A stretch of 64,000 nt of DNA from Sporosarcina sp. ACRSL (GTDB lineage Bacteria > Bacillota > Bacilli > Bacillales_A > Planococcaceae): the NCBI RefSeq assembly GCF_022346605.1, contig NZ_JAKRNT010000004.1, positions 267,612 to 331,611 on the forward strand, in the 5' to 3' direction. Position numbers and translations under genes: made by a program. The notes beneath the pieces are model-generated. The model was not told the origin of the DNA. It searched no databases and saw nothing but the letters and a program-made list of their open reading frames with translations. Of this stretch, positions 1 to 8,754 are shown piece by piece; positions within the stretch are counted from its first letter, which is position 1; each line of letters opens with the position of its first letter.

Positions 1-590
1 CCGGACGCTTGATCGGTATTAATAACGATCTTGTTATTGATGAATTGCTGCACACGGTTATTGCTTGCAATGATTTTAATGCGGTAAGGCTTGTTGTACT
101 CGAACTTTTCCGTGAAAAATGTTGCCTCGGGTACAACCCATTGGTTTCTCGAATTACGCTCTGCAAATTCTGCGCCATTTAGAGCTGTTGTTCCTCTCCG
201 AATTGCGAATTGATAATATGGATAATCGGACGATTGCACACGGAACATCATCGATGCCCATCGAGTATCCTCTACAGCGGAAACAAAAGTCATATCCGCT
301 TCAAAGACGATATTCCCATTTTTATCAGGGAGTGGCACAAGCACTCTTGCCGGTGAACTTGAGGATGGTGAGATTAACTTTAACTTTCCATTCTCAATGG
401 ATGCTTGTCCTTGAATGATGCTCCATCCCTCTGGCAATCCGCTTTCCAACTCGTCAAAATCCTCTTCAACAAGTACAGATTGTTCCGCGGATACCATATT
501 TCCTGTACCAAACAAATAGCCGAAACCCGTCATCAAAGCGATAACGCCAATGATGACCCACTTCGTAAAACCAATTCCCTTGTTTTGCAT
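1..590 (-). CDS. Secreted lectin/glucanase-like protein, C-terminus cut by window edge
   Basis: An open frame runs from ATG at 590 to the window edge, about 196 codons. The start is preceded by a strong ribosome binding site (AGGAGGAAGTG on the minus strand). The N-terminus is a signal peptide: lysine at residue 4, a hydrophobic stretch at about 11-30 and a probable cleavage after VSA at about 36. The mature part begins with an acidic segment followed by FDELESGLPEGW and alternating beta-strand-like segments, resembling the concanavalin-A-like fold of DUF1080/LamG proteins that follow signal peptides in wall or carbohydrate-binding proteins. The fold assignment is by eye only. The missing C-terminal part could carry a catalytic or SLH domain, so function is open. 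Confidence 0.7.
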   Translation of the reverse strand, partial: MQNKGIGFTKWVIIGVIALMTGFGYLFGTGNMVSAEQSVLVEEDFDELESGLPEGWSIIQGQASIENGKLKLISPSSSSPARVLVPLPDKNGNIVFEADMTFVSAVEDTRWASMMFRVQSSDYPYYQFAIRRGTTALNGAEFAERNSRNQWVVPEATFFTEKFEYNKPYRIKIIASNNRVQQFINNKIVINTDQAS

Positions 591-844
591 TCCACTTCCT
601 CCTTTCGAATTAGATTGCTATTCTAGCAACCTAGTCAGCAATCGGTTAGAAGTATACATGATTCGTAATTGTTTGAAAGTTAAATTATTCAATTGAAACA
701 AAAAACAATTCTTTATTACCTGATTCGCTTTGTAATCTGTTTCCCCAGTACTACCTATGTGAATAGGACGAGAGACTCGCAATAGAGGAAAGTAGAAAAA
801 TAATTGAAGGATGCGAATAGTTTTCAAAAAGAATGAATAGACTA

Positions 845-872
845 TTGCAATTATATGAATCTACTGTATACT
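845..872 (+). promoter_or_regulatory. Predicted sigma-A promoter of the ABC importer operon
   Basis: TTGCAA at 845-850 and TATACT at 867-872 are separated by 16 bp. Transcription would start near 879, leaving an untranslated leader of about 120 nt before the ATG at 998. Confidence 0.6.
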
Positions 873-910
873 ATGGGTAGTTAAATATAGGCGGAGACGA
901 TGAGATGAAA

Positions 911-966
911 GCCTAAAATGTAAGCCCTTTCTTGAAAGGGGTTCATTTGGCGTTCTTCTCTTTTTT
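911..966 (+). promoter_or_regulatory. Leader hairpin plus T run, possible attenuator
   Basis: GCC (911-913), AAATG (916-920), AA and CCCTTT (925-930) pair with AAAGGG (935-940), TT, CATTT (944-948) and GGC (949-951) around a CTTG loop. A pyrimidine tract ending in TTTTTT (961-966) follows. The layout resembles the glpD leader terminator at 6378-6426, including a CCCT/AGGG inner stem flanked by AA/TT. Control by GlpP-type antitermination is inference. Confidence 0.45.
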
Positions 967-997
967 CTTGTCTAAAAAAACAATTAGGGGGATTTTC

Positions 998-2029
998 ATG
1001 AAAAGATTTACTGGTTTAGCTGCGAGTGTCTTGTTGGCAACGGGATTGCTGGCTGGTTGTGCAGGGGGAGCATCAGAAGGCGAAAGTGGAAAAGGAGGGG
1101 GCAGGATAACTCTTTATTCACCGGAGACGCCAGATTTTACGAAAGAATTGGCTCAGAAATATGAGGAACTGCATGGCGATAAAGTCGATGTGCACTATAA
1201 CGGGACAAACAACTTAGTGAATCAGATGATGGCTGAGAAAGACAATCCGAAAGCTGACGTTTGGTACGGAGGGGGAGGTATCCTTCCGTTTGAGGCTGCA
1301 GTAGAAAGAGGAATTCTTGCTTCTTATATTCCGGATTTCGCAGCGGATTGGGATGTTGTAGAGGACGGCATTAAAATGAAGCACGAAGATGGTAAATATG
1401 TCGGCGTAGAACTTTTCGTATTAGGATTCTCTTATAACACGGACTTGGTTTCTGAAGAAGAGGCTCCAAAGACGTGGGCAGACTTGCTTGATCCAAAATG
1501 GGAAGGAAAAATTCAATTCCCGAACCCTGCGGCATCCGGTACGGCTACTTTAATGGTTATGGATCAGATGATGCAGCAAGGTGAGGACAAAGCGTGGGAG
1601 TATTTCGAAAAACTTGTGAAGCAAGCAAACTCTATTCCTGACTCGGGCTCCGCTCCTACAAAAGCTGTAGCGATGGGTGAAGCACATATCGGTGTCGGAT
1701 TTGACTTCATGGCATATGAGCTAAAAGCAAAAGGTGAAACAGTAGACTTCATCGTTCCGGATAAAACACCGGTACTCGCCAACCCTGCTTCCTTAATTGA
1801 AGGAGGCCCGAATGCTGAAGGCGGCAAGAAGTTGATTGATTTCCTTCTGTCCGAGGAAGCTCAACAAATTATGGCAGATTGGTACCATATTCCGATCAAC
1901 CCGAAAGTAGAGTCAAAAACTCCTTTGTCGCTTGAAAAGGTGAAAGCACATGCGGTCGATCTTGATATTGATTGGGTGAATGAAAACTACGACCGCGTCC
2001 GTGACGGATGGAAAGACAAATTTCAATAA
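998..2029 (+). CDS. ABC transporter substrate-binding lipoprotein (Fe3+/phosphonate-type family 1)
   Basis: A 343-residue extracellular solute-binding protein. The ATG at 998 follows AGGGGGATTTTC and gives a lipoprotein signal peptide with lipobox LAGC (Cys about 21), so an upstream in-frame start at 932 was rejected. Segments such as YSPETPDFTKEL, NPKADVWYGGGG and NPAASGTA match the binding-protein class that serves ferric iron, 2-aminoethylphosphonate and related phosphorylated ligands. It heads an operon with an ATPase, a fused double permease and a HAD phosphatase, next to glpP and glpD. A phosphate ester such as a glycerophospho-compound is therefore a reasonable ligand guess, but the sequence does not fix it; iron or phosphonate remain alternatives. 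Confidence 0.85.
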   Translation: MKRFTGLAASVLLATGLLAGCAGGASEGESGKGGGRITLYSPETPDFTKELAQKYEELHGDKVDVHYNGTNNLVNQMMAEKDNPKADVWYGGGGILPFEAAVERGILASYIPDFAADWDVVEDGIKMKHEDGKYVGVELFVLGFSYNTDLVSEEEAPKTWADLLDPKWEGKIQFPNPAASGTATLMVMDQMMQQGEDKAWEYFEKLVKQANSIPDSGSAPTKAVAMGEAHIGVGFDFMAYELKAKGETVDFIVPDKTPVLANPASLIEGGPNAEGGKKLIDFLLSEEAQQIMADWYHIPINPKVESKTPLSLEKVKAHAVDLDIDWVNENYDRVRDGWKDKFQ

Positions 2030-2045
2030 TTAAGGGTGAAGATGA

Positions 2046-3176
2046 ATGGGATCAGTAAGAATTGAAAAAATGACAAAATCATTTGGGGATTTTACTGCTC
2101 TTCACGACATTAACCTTGATATCGAGGAGGGCGAGTTTTTCGCCCTTCTTGGTCCTTCGGGATGTGGGAAAACAACGACAATGCGCTGTATAGCCGGTTT
2201 CGAAAATCCAACATCAGGAAGAATTTACATAGGGGATCGTGAAGTTGAAAAAATTCCTGCGAATAAACGAAATTGTGGCATGGTGTTCCAAAGCTATGCA
2301 CTGTTTCCACATATGAACGTGTTTGAAAATGTCGCTTACAGCTTAAACATTAAGCAATTGAATGCAAGTAATCCTATTAAACAGATGGGAATCTATGCAC
2401 GTTTACTCTCAAGTCGCTTAGGAAAATATCCAGAAGATCTTAGAAAAAAAGTAATGGAAATATTGAAGTATGTTGAACTGGATAATCATGCTGATCGCTT
2501 AACGAGTGAATTATCCGGTGGACAGCAGCAGCGTGTCGCCCTTGCTAGAGCATTGGTAATGGAGCCGGCGGTTCTTCTTATGGATGAACCTTTATCCAAC
2601 TTGGACCAAAAATTGCGTCACTCGATGAGAAACACGATTCGTACGATTCAACAGGACCTCGGCATTACGACGATTTTCGTCACCCATGACCAAGAAGAGG
2701 CGATGAGTATGGCGGACCGGGTTGCGGTTATGGATAAAGGCCATATCGTCCAAATCGGAACCCCGACAGATTTATATAGTAATCCTTCGACTCCATTCAT
2801 TGCAGATTTCGTAGGTACGTCAAACATCTTGAAAGGTACTGTTCAAGGCGGTGAGAATGGATTGACTGTCGTCAAAGGGGAAGGGTTTTTACTCCGTTCG
2901 TCAAGAAAGTCGAAGAAACAAGAAGTGGATGTCATCATTCGTCCTGAACACGTAAAAGTGGAAGCAGCGGATAGTGTCATTGATCACACTCAAACGAATG
3001 TAATTGAAGGGACAGTCATCATGTCGACGTATTTAGGCTCCATTGTCCGGTACGACGTTCAAGTCGGTTCCTATCAATTGATTGTCGATACAACGTATTC
3101 CTCAGGCGCCAATATTTTTGAGGAAGGAAAAAAGGTTAAGTTGACGGTTGATCATGAGAGGGTGCTGTTAATATGA
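2046..3176 (+). CDS. ABC transporter ATP-binding protein with TOBE domain
   Basis: A 376-residue importer ATPase of the PotA/UgpC/FbpC class. Visible motifs are Walker A GPSGCGKTTT, Q-loop VFQSYALFPH, signature LSGGQQQR, Walker B LLMDEP and the H-loop THDQEE, followed by a C-terminal TOBE-like region from about residue 245. Between the Q-loop and signature lies an extra segment of about 25 residues (around NASNPIKQMGIYARLL) not usual in this class. The start at 2046 sits 16 bp after the binding-protein stop, and the end overlaps the permease by ATGA, indicating translational coupling. It powers import through the downstream permease. Confidence 0.9.
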   Translation: MGSVRIEKMTKSFGDFTALHDINLDIEEGEFFALLGPSGCGKTTTMRCIAGFENPTSGRIYIGDREVEKIPANKRNCGMVFQSYALFPHMNVFENVAYSLNIKQLNASNPIKQMGIYARLLSSRLGKYPEDLRKKVMEILKYVELDNHADRLTSELSGGQQQRVALARALVMEPAVLLMDEPLSNLDQKLRHSMRNTIRTIQQDLGITTIFVTHDQEEAMSMADRVAVMDKGHIVQIGTPTDLYSNPSTPFIADFVGTSNILKGTVQGGENGLTVVKGEGFLLRSSRKSKKQEVDVIIRPEHVKVEAADSVIDHTQTNVIEGTVIMSTYLGSIVRYDVQVGSYQLIVDTTYSSGANIFEEGKKVKLTVDHERVLLI

Positions 3177-4876
3177 AACGTATTAAAAACAGCTTCAGCG
3201 GATTGACAGTCGTAAAAGTCCTCATCTATATATTCTTTGGCTTATTCATGTTATTACCGCTTCTCTCTGTTTTCGTTGTCAGTTTTACTGGTGAACCAAC
3301 GAATCTATTAGGTTCAATAACTGATCCGGCAATTTTTAATTCAACGCTTGAGAAGTTCAAGAACATTTCATTTGAAAACTATAAAAGGATTTTTTTAAAC
3401 GCTGGATATTTTTCTGCATTGAAAAACAGCCTTGTGTTGGCGTTTACTGTTACCATCATCATTATCCTTGTTTGTATTCCCCTTGCATATGGGATTGCAA
3501 GAACGAAAATGCCTTTTAAAAAGACGATATCTGCATTATGTATGATTCCATTGATTGTTCCGACGTTCATTTCTGCATATGCTTTTATTATTATGTTCGG
3601 TCGGGCTGGGTGGGTGACGCAAATTTATAATGCGCTTGGTGGGGAAGGCATGCTATTGAATCCTTATTCGATGGCGGGGGTCGTTGCCGTACAAGTATTC
3701 TTCTTTTTCCCGTATGCCTTATGGCCATTAGTGGCGGCATTCAAAGTGAGTGATATCAGTTTGGAAGAGGCTTCTCAAAATCTTGGGGCGAAAAGTTGGT
3801 TCACTTTCATTTTTGTGACGTTTCCACTTGCATTGCCGGGGGTCATTTCGAGTGCATTGCTCATCTTTACAGTGAGCTTCTCGGATTTTGGAAGTCCGAT
3901 TGTCCTTGCGCCAAAGGAATTGAACTTGCTCGTCGTTGAAGCGTATCGAGAAATATCAGGGTTCTTCAACTGGGGCGGGGCAGCCATCCTTACAGTTGTC
4001 ATGGTAATCGTGGCATCAATCTTCTTATATTTGCAACATCTATTTACGAAGGGCAAAAATTATGGCTCTGTTTCAGGAAAGCCGAAACAACTGAAGTTAA
4101 TTGAGAATAAATTATTGAATCGCGTTCTATCAGGTTATTCCCTATTTATCGTACTGATTCCACTTTTGGCGATGCTTACAGTGGTACTACAGTCCGTTGC
4201 AACGACATGGGGGAAGGATTTATTGCCGAGTGGTTATACATTGAATCACTATAAAACAATCTTCTCCAATTCCATGGGGAATATCCAAAACAGTATCATG
4301 CTTGCGACAGGTGCATTAATTTTAAGCGTAATCGTCGCGACATTCGTATCGTATTTCGTCGTCAGACAGAATTCAGCGAAATTGGATTTCATCGCCTCCA
4401 TTCCGTTAGTCGTGCCAGGAATCGCTTTCGGGATTGCGTTAATCCAAACATTTAATACGGCACCTTTGCAGTTGACGGGGACAGCTGTACTTTTAATCAT
4501 TGCTTATACAATTCGACGACTTCCTTATATGGTCCGTTCGACAATGGGATCGATGCGGGCAATCAAACAAGATATTGAAGAAGCAGCAGTGAATCTTGGG
4601 GCCACTCCACTGACTGCAGCAATTACGATCGTCGGACCTTTAATGCTGCCGGGAATCGCAGCGGGATCGGTACTCGTATTCATTACGGTCATTAAAGAGG
4701 CGAGTGTTTCGATCTTGCTTGCACCGCCTGAATGGGCACCAATGAGTTTGGCAATCTTCCAAAACATCCTTCGGGCAGAGTACTATTCTGCAGCAGCGAT
4801 GTCTGTTGTTCTAGTTGTGTTAGTGCTAGTTTTGCAAGCCATCGCCAATCTGATCGGAAAAAAACAAAGGCTTTAA
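3173..4876 (+). CDS. Fused two-domain ABC permease (ThiP/FbpB-type)
   Basis: A 567-residue membrane protein with two consecutive BPD_transp_1 units, each carrying an EAA loop (EEASQNLGAKSW at about 198 and EEAAVNLGATPL at about 463). About twelve hydrophobic helices are visible. Fused permeases of this size are typical of thiamine, ferric and 2-aminoethylphosphonate-like importers, so one gene supplies the whole channel. Start ATG overlaps the ATPase stop (ATGA). Fifty-seven bases separate it from the HAD phosphatase. Substrate is unknown; the neighbouring phosphatase and glycerol-phosphate genes favour a phosphorylated compound. Confidence 0.9.
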   Translation: MKRIKNSFSGLTVVKVLIYIFFGLFMLLPLLSVFVVSFTGEPTNLLGSITDPAIFNSTLEKFKNISFENYKRIFLNAGYFSALKNSLVLAFTVTIIIILVCIPLAYGIARTKMPFKKTISALCMIPLIVPTFISAYAFIIMFGRAGWVTQIYNALGGEGMLLNPYSMAGVVAVQVFFFFPYALWPLVAAFKVSDISLEEASQNLGAKSWFTFIFVTFPLALPGVISSALLIFTVSFSDFGSPIVLAPKELNLLVVEAYREISGFFNWGGAAILTVVMVIVASIFLYLQHLFTKGKNYGSVSGKPKQLKLIENKLLNRVLSGYSLFIVLIPLLAMLTVVLQSVATTWGKDLLPSGYTLNHYKTIFSNSMGNIQNSIMLATGALILSVIVATFVSYFVVRQNSAKLDFIASIPLVVPGIAFGIALIQTFNTAPLQLTGTAVLLIIAYTIRRLPYMVRSTMGSMRAIKQDIEEAAVNLGATPLTAAITIVGPLMLPGIAAGSVLVFITVIKEASVSILLAPPEWAPMSLAIFQNILRAEYYSAAAMSVVLVVLVLVLQAIANLIGKKQRL

Positions 4877-4933
4877 TTTAAGAGAGAAGTGTGAGCTGGA
4901 AACAACATATGTTTTAGGCATAATTTACTTGGG

Positions 4934-5716
4934 GTGAGGGTGTTGAAAGGGTTTATTTTTGATTTGGATGGAACGATTTATCTTGACGACCATATGATCG
5001 ACGGGGCGTCGGAGGCGATCAAAACGCTGAAAGAGCGTGGGGATAAAGTAGTTTTCCTTACGAATAAATCAATTGCGAATCGCAAAGAGTACGTTGAGAA
5101 ATTGAATCGTTTAGGGATTGAGGTTGAGCTAAGCGAAGTCATTAACTCAAATTATATTACGGCGCATTATTTGAAAACGGTTATGAATCAAGACGATTCG
5201 GTATATGCAATCGGAGAAAGTCCTTTATTCGAGGAACTGGCAAATGAAAACATAAAGCTGGCGGATAATCCCGCCAGCGCCTCACATGTTGTATTAGGAT
5301 GGGATCGGCAATTCAGCTATGACAAATTGAATAATGCTTTTCAAGCATGGCGAAATGGAGCCGAAATTTTGGCAACCAACCCGGATCGGACTTGTCCAGT
5401 GCAGGACGGCGAAATTCCAGACTGTGGCGCGATGATAGGTGCTTTGGAGGGGGCGACCGGTCAACCGGTGAAACTGATTGCGGGCAAACCTTCCTCCTTC
5501 ATGTCAGAATATGTGTTGAAAAATGTTTTAAAAATGAAAGCGGATCAATGCTATATGGTCGGTGATCGTCTGGAAACGGATATCCGGATGGCCAACGAAG
5601 CAGGCATTCATTCTGTATTAGTGATGACTGGCATCACGACTTCCGCTATGTTGGAAACAGCTACTGATCGACCTGAATTTATCTTGGAAAGCGTAAAAGA
5701 TATAGCAACTTTATAA
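4934..5716 (+). CDS. HAD-IIA family phosphatase (NagD/AraL-like)
   Basis: A cytoplasmic HAD hydrolase of about 260 residues. All four motifs are present: FDLDGTIYLDD (nucleophile and acid Asp), FLTNKS (motif II), AGKPS (Lys, motif III) and MVGDRLETDI (motif IV). The C2A cap between motifs II and III marks subfamily IIA, which includes sugar-phosphate, glycerol-phosphate and p-nitrophenyl phosphatases. The start is ambiguous: GTG 4934, GTG 4940 or TTG 4943 all lie within GGGGTGAGGGTGTTG, and TTG 4943 fits the ribosome-binding spacing best. It closes the ABC operon and probably dephosphorylates the imported compound. Its 3' end overlaps glpP by 6 bp, convergently. Confidence 0.85.
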   Translation: MRVLKGFIFDLDGTIYLDDHMIDGASEAIKTLKERGDKVVFLTNKSIANRKEYVEKLNRLGIEVELSEVINSNYITAHYLKTVMNQDDSVYAIGESPLFEELANENIKLADNPASASHVVLGWDRQFSYDKLNNAFQAWRNGAEILATNPDRTCPVQDGEIPDCGAMIGALEGATGQPVKLIAGKPSSFMSEYVLKNVLKMKADQCYMVGDRLETDIRMANEAGIHSVLVMTGITTSAMLETATDRPEFILESVKDIATL

Positions 5717-6274
5717 ATCAAAATTCCACAGGGATGGATTGCCTGAAGAGACGGCCAATGCGCCTGCTTCAAGTGCTGCATGGACCTCTGAAATATCACT
5801 GATGAGCCCACCAGCAATAATCGGAAAATCAAGTTCATTTGACAATTGGTCGATGATTTTGGGGATGATACCGGGTAGGATTTCCACCGCATCCGGCTTG
5901 CAGGATTTCACCATCTCCATCCCTTTATTAATAGCAGCCCAGTCCAACAGGAAAATCCGTTGAATCGTTAGTAATCCGACTTCTTTAGCCATTTTCACAA
6001 TATGGCTTTTCGTTGTAATGATTCCTGTAGGATTCCAATATTCAGCAACGTAATTGAGCGCATTTTTGGAATTGGAGAGCCCATCAATAAAGTCCAAATG
6101 AAGAAAGACATGTTTGTTGGCCGCGCGTAACTGTTGAATATAGTCCGCAATGGTCATTAGATTCCCGGTTAACAGAAAGACAATGTTGGAATTGGATGTA
6201 AGAGCGAGTTGTAAATCCTCCTCATTTTTAACGGAGGCAATCATTTGGGATTCCACCATGTCAACTAGACTCAA
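5711..6274 (-). CDS. glpP: Glycerol-3-phosphate responsive antiterminator GlpP
   Basis: A 187-residue TIM-barrel-like RNA-binding antiterminator. Family hallmarks include HLDFIDGLSN, PTGIITTKS, QRIFLLDWAA, AVEILPGIIPKII and IIAGGLISD, collinear with Bacillus GlpP. In that family the protein binds glycerol-3-phosphate and allows transcription through leader terminators of glp genes. The start is TTG at 6274, preceded by AAAGGATGA. It is divergent from glpD, whose leader contains a strong terminator hairpin (6378-6426), the expected target. Unusually, no glpF or glpK is adjacent, and the gene converges on a HAD phosphatase of an ABC operon. Confidence 0.92.
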   Translation of the reverse strand: MSLVDMVESQMIASVKNEEDLQLALTSNSNIVFLLTGNLMTIADYIQQLRAANKHVFLHLDFIDGLSNSKNALNYVAEYWNPTGIITTKSHIVKMAKEVGLLTIQRIFLLDWAAINKGMEMVKSCKPDAVEILPGIIPKIIDQLSNELDFPIIAGGLISDISEVHAALEAGALAVSSGNPSLWNFDL

Positions 6275-6314
6275 GTTTATTCATCCTTTCGAAAAATATG
6301 AAATACTGTACTAT

Positions 6315-6320
6315 TATAAT
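6315..6320 (+). promoter_or_regulatory. Candidate -10 of the glpD leader promoter
   Basis: A perfect TATAAT lies 58 bp before the glpD leader terminator. The -35 is poorly matched, so the promoter call is tentative; an activator or a different spacing may apply. Confidence 0.35.
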
Positions 6321-6377
6321 ACCATAGCAAGCAAGAAGGAAAAGGAAAATTTCATAGGGTCAGAGATGATGAGAAAA

Positions 6378-6426
6378 GGCCATTACAATCCCTGCATTCG
6401 CAGGGTTATTGTAATGGTCTTTTTAC
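6378..6426 (+). terminator. glpD leader terminator / GlpP target
   Basis: GGCCATTACAATCCCTGC pairs with GCAGGGTTATTGTAATGGTC around an ATTC loop, followed by TTTTTA. It lies between the promoter region and the glpD start, the position of the GlpP-controlled terminator in Bacillus glpD. Confidence 0.85.
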
Positions 6427-6445
6427 GTAGAGGAGTGTGGTAAAG

Positions 6446-8107
6446 ATGAAGTCGTTCTCATATAACGGCAGACAGGAACTATTGGGCAGAATCGAAAACG
6501 AGCAGTACGATGTCATTATTATTGGAGGAGGTATCACCGGAACAGGCATTGCCCTCGACTGTAGTATGAGAGGTTTAAATACCTTACTAATCGAAATGCA
6601 GGATTTTGCGGCGGGTACTTCAAGCCGTTCTACAAAACTTGTCCACGGTGGGTTGCGCTATTTGAAACAATTTGAAGTCGGTATGGTTGCGGAAGTAGGG
6701 AAGGAGAGGGAAATCGTCTATCGGAATGCCCCTCATGTCACTCACCCAGAATGGATGCTCTTGCCGATCTACCGCAAAGGTACATTTGGTAAATACTCCA
6801 CGTCGTTAGGATTGAAAGTGTATGATTTTCTCGCAGGTGTTAAGAAGAAAGAGCGCAGGAAAATGCTGACGGACAAAGAAGCGTTGCAAAGGGAGCCGTT
6901 GTTAAATAAAAAAGGATTGCTCGGCGCGGGTTATTATGTGGAATACCGGACGGACGACGCAAGATTGACAATTGAAGTGGCAAAAACTGCGTTTATGAAT
7001 GGGGTAGACTTGCTGAATTATGTAAAAGCAGAGTCGTTCACTTATGACACGAATGGAAAGATATCAGGGGTGTATTGCAAAGATACGTTCACTGAAAGAC
7101 GATATCATGTTTCTGGCAAAAAGATTATAAACGCAACAGGTCCATGGGTTGAAAATGTAATTAGGAAAGACAGAACTATTGAAGGGAAAAGTTTATTTCA
7201 TTCAAAAGGCGTTCATATCGTCATCGACAGTTCCAAATTCCCTTTGAAACAAGCAGTCTACTTTGACACACCTGACGGCAGGATGGTATTTGCAATCCCG
7301 CGAAACGGAAAAACGTATGTGGGGACAACAGATACCGAGTATCATGATGATTTAATCCATCCAGAAATAACTCAGGAGGATAAAGAATACTTACTAGAAA
7401 GCATTGCCTTCATGTTTCCGAAAGTGCAGCTCGGCTTAGAAGATATCGAATCCGCTTGGGCAGGAGTCCGCCCGCTCATCCGAGAGGAAGGCAAAGGCCC
7501 TTCCGAAATTTCGAGAAAAGATGAAATTTGGACATCCGAAACGGGGCTCATTACAATTGCCGGAGGAAAATTGACAGGCTACCGGAAAATGGCCGAAACA
7601 GTAACGAATATGGTCTACCAGCAACTAAGGCCAGATGGCATGCAAAGCACAAAATCAGTGACCAAGCATGTAAAGTTATCGGGAGGAAATTTCGAAAAAC
7701 CTGAGGACTATTCCCATTTCATACACGATAGAGCCGAAGACGTCGAAAAGATAGGAATCTCGATAACCGATGCTATGACCATCCTCGCGACATACGGTAC
7801 GAATACGGATGCCGTTATACGGTATGCGGACAAATTGCTGAAAGAAACCAATCTACCGCTATCCATCAAACTGACCCTTCATTACGCAATCGAAGAAGAA
7901 ATGGCTATCACCCCTAGCGATTATTTCATTAGACGCACAGGGGCGGTATTGTTCGACATCGACTGGGTGAATAAATGGAAAAAAGAAGTCATTCAGTATA
8001 TGGCTATTCTGATGAGGTGGTCAGACGAGGAACAGGAAAAGCACTGGATTGAGTTGGAGAGAAGGATTTGGGAAGCTGGGGAGAGTAGTGAAAGGCCAGT
8101 GAATTAA
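6446..8107 (+). CDS. glpD: Aerobic glycerol-3-phosphate dehydrogenase (FAD)
   Basis: A 553-residue FAD-dependent enzyme oxidising sn-glycerol-3-phosphate to dihydroxyacetone phosphate and passing electrons to menaquinone at the membrane. The dinucleotide-binding motif IIIGGGITGTGIAL begins near residue 21, followed by GTSSRSTKLVHGGLRYL, YVGTTDTEY, WAGVRPLI and a C-terminal helical domain. Its length is close to the Bacillus enzyme. The ATG at 6446 lies 10 bp after GAGGAG; an in-frame GTG at 6437 overlaps that site and was rejected. Expression should depend on GlpP antitermination at the leader hairpin. Confidence 0.95.
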   Translation: MKSFSYNGRQELLGRIENEQYDVIIIGGGITGTGIALDCSMRGLNTLLIEMQDFAAGTSSRSTKLVHGGLRYLKQFEVGMVAEVGKEREIVYRNAPHVTHPEWMLLPIYRKGTFGKYSTSLGLKVYDFLAGVKKKERRKMLTDKEALQREPLLNKKGLLGAGYYVEYRTDDARLTIEVAKTAFMNGVDLLNYVKAESFTYDTNGKISGVYCKDTFTERRYHVSGKKIINATGPWVENVIRKDRTIEGKSLFHSKGVHIVIDSSKFPLKQAVYFDTPDGRMVFAIPRNGKTYVGTTDTEYHDDLIHPEITQEDKEYLLESIAFMFPKVQLGLEDIESAWAGVRPLIREEGKGPSEISRKDEIWTSETGLITIAGGKLTGYRKMAETVTNMVYQQLRPDGMQSTKSVTKHVKLSGGNFEKPEDYSHFIHDRAEDVEKIGISITDAMTILATYGTNTDAVIRYADKLLKETNLPLSIKLTLHYAIEEEMAITPSDYFIRRTGAVLFDIDWVNKWKKEVIQYMAILMRWSDEEQEKHWIELERRIWEAGESSERPVN

Positions 8108-8170
8108 ACTAATAAGCGGAGCAGTAAGTTGATCGGTTTTAGGATTGGTTGGCCTGCTGTTTTTTGTACA

Positions 8171-8200
8171 CCATGTCTCTTATTGAGACATGGCTTTTTG
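8171..8200 (+). terminator. Rho-independent terminator after glpD
   Basis: CCATGTCTC and GAGACATGG form a perfect 9-bp stem around TTATT, followed by CTTTTTG. Confidence 0.85.
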
Positions 8201-8299
8201 TATTGTAACGAACCTATAAGGGATTTCCCTGAGAAGGACTTCCTATACTCTATTCCTATTGAATTTCGAACAATGGAGAAGGACGGGGGATAGTTCTTT

Positions 8300-8328
8300 T
8301 TGGCTGGATAGATGAGAATACATATAGA
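8300..8328 (+). promoter_or_regulatory. Predicted promoter of the response-regulator/EAL-PilZ operon
   Basis: TTGGCT (8300-8305) and TATAGA (8323-8328) are spaced by 17 bp, about 40 bp upstream of the response-regulator start. Confidence 0.45.
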
Positions 8329-8367
8329 GCTACTTACAGAAAATAATATAGAAAGAGGGAGAACCAT

Positions 8368-8754
8368 ATGATATTACTTGCTGATGATTCAAGGTTTATG
8401 CGGAACTGGTTAAAACAGATTCTACAGAAACATGGTTACATCAAATTCGCTGAAGCTTCTAATGGGGAAGAGGCTATTCAGATGTATCGATTAGTAAAGC
8501 CGGAAATTGTGTTTCTTGATATTACGATGCCTCATGTCGATGGATTAGCAGCATTAGAACAGATTATGGAGATCAATCCGAAAGCAAAAGTAATTATGTG
8601 CTCCGCTCTTTCTACTCATACAAATAGGACGGCTGCATTACGACTAGGAGCAACGGAATTTATTGTCAAGCCGTTTTTTGATGATGTGAATAAATTAATG
8701 GAAAGAATTCGAGAAACAAAAGGGGGCCATCCATATGAAGAAGTTTTTATTTAA
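8368..8754 (+). CDS. CheY-like single-domain response regulator
   Basis: A 128-residue receiver domain with no output domain. It has the acidic pair LADD near the N-terminus, the phospho-acceptor in FLDITMPHVDG, the switch Ser in MCSALS and the conserved Lys in VKPF. The start follows AGAGGGAG. It overlaps the downstream EAL-PilZ gene by 20 bp, so the two are likely translationally coupled. Its partner kinase may be the hybrid histidine kinase encoded about 2.3 kb away on the opposite strand; that is inference from proximity. Confidence 0.9.
   Translation: MILLADDSRFMRNWLKQILQKHGYIKFAEASNGEEAIQMYRLVKPEIVFLDITMPHVDGLAALEQIMEINPKAKVIMCSALSTHTNRTAALRLGATEFIVKPFFDDVNKLMERIRETKGGHPYEEVFI

Larger units (their letters stand above)
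591..997. other. Divergent intergenic region with ABC-operon leader
   Basis: This 407-bp stretch separates the minus-strand secreted protein from the plus-strand ABC operon. It holds a sigma-A-type promoter (845-872) and a leader hairpin followed by a T run (911-966), both listed separately. The rest is AT-rich with no credible gene. A 69-codon minus-strand frame at 618-827 lacks a good ribosome binding site and is not called. Confidence 0.6.
8108..8367. other. Intergenic region between glpD and the signalling island
   Basis: This 260-bp stretch contains a weak hairpin with AGCAG/CTGCT arms and a T run near 8124-8166, a strong terminator at 8171-8200 and a promoter at 8300-8328. An 87-codon minus-strand frame across it has no support. 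Confidence 0.55.

Noticed and set aside
618..827. 69-codon minus-strand frame upstream of the ABC operon
   Set aside because: No ribosome binding site and no recognisable protein features; it lies in the AT-rich divergent intergenic region.
932..997. Upstream start for the substrate-binding protein
   Set aside because: It would add 22 residues before a standard lipoprotein signal peptide and falls in the leader hairpin.
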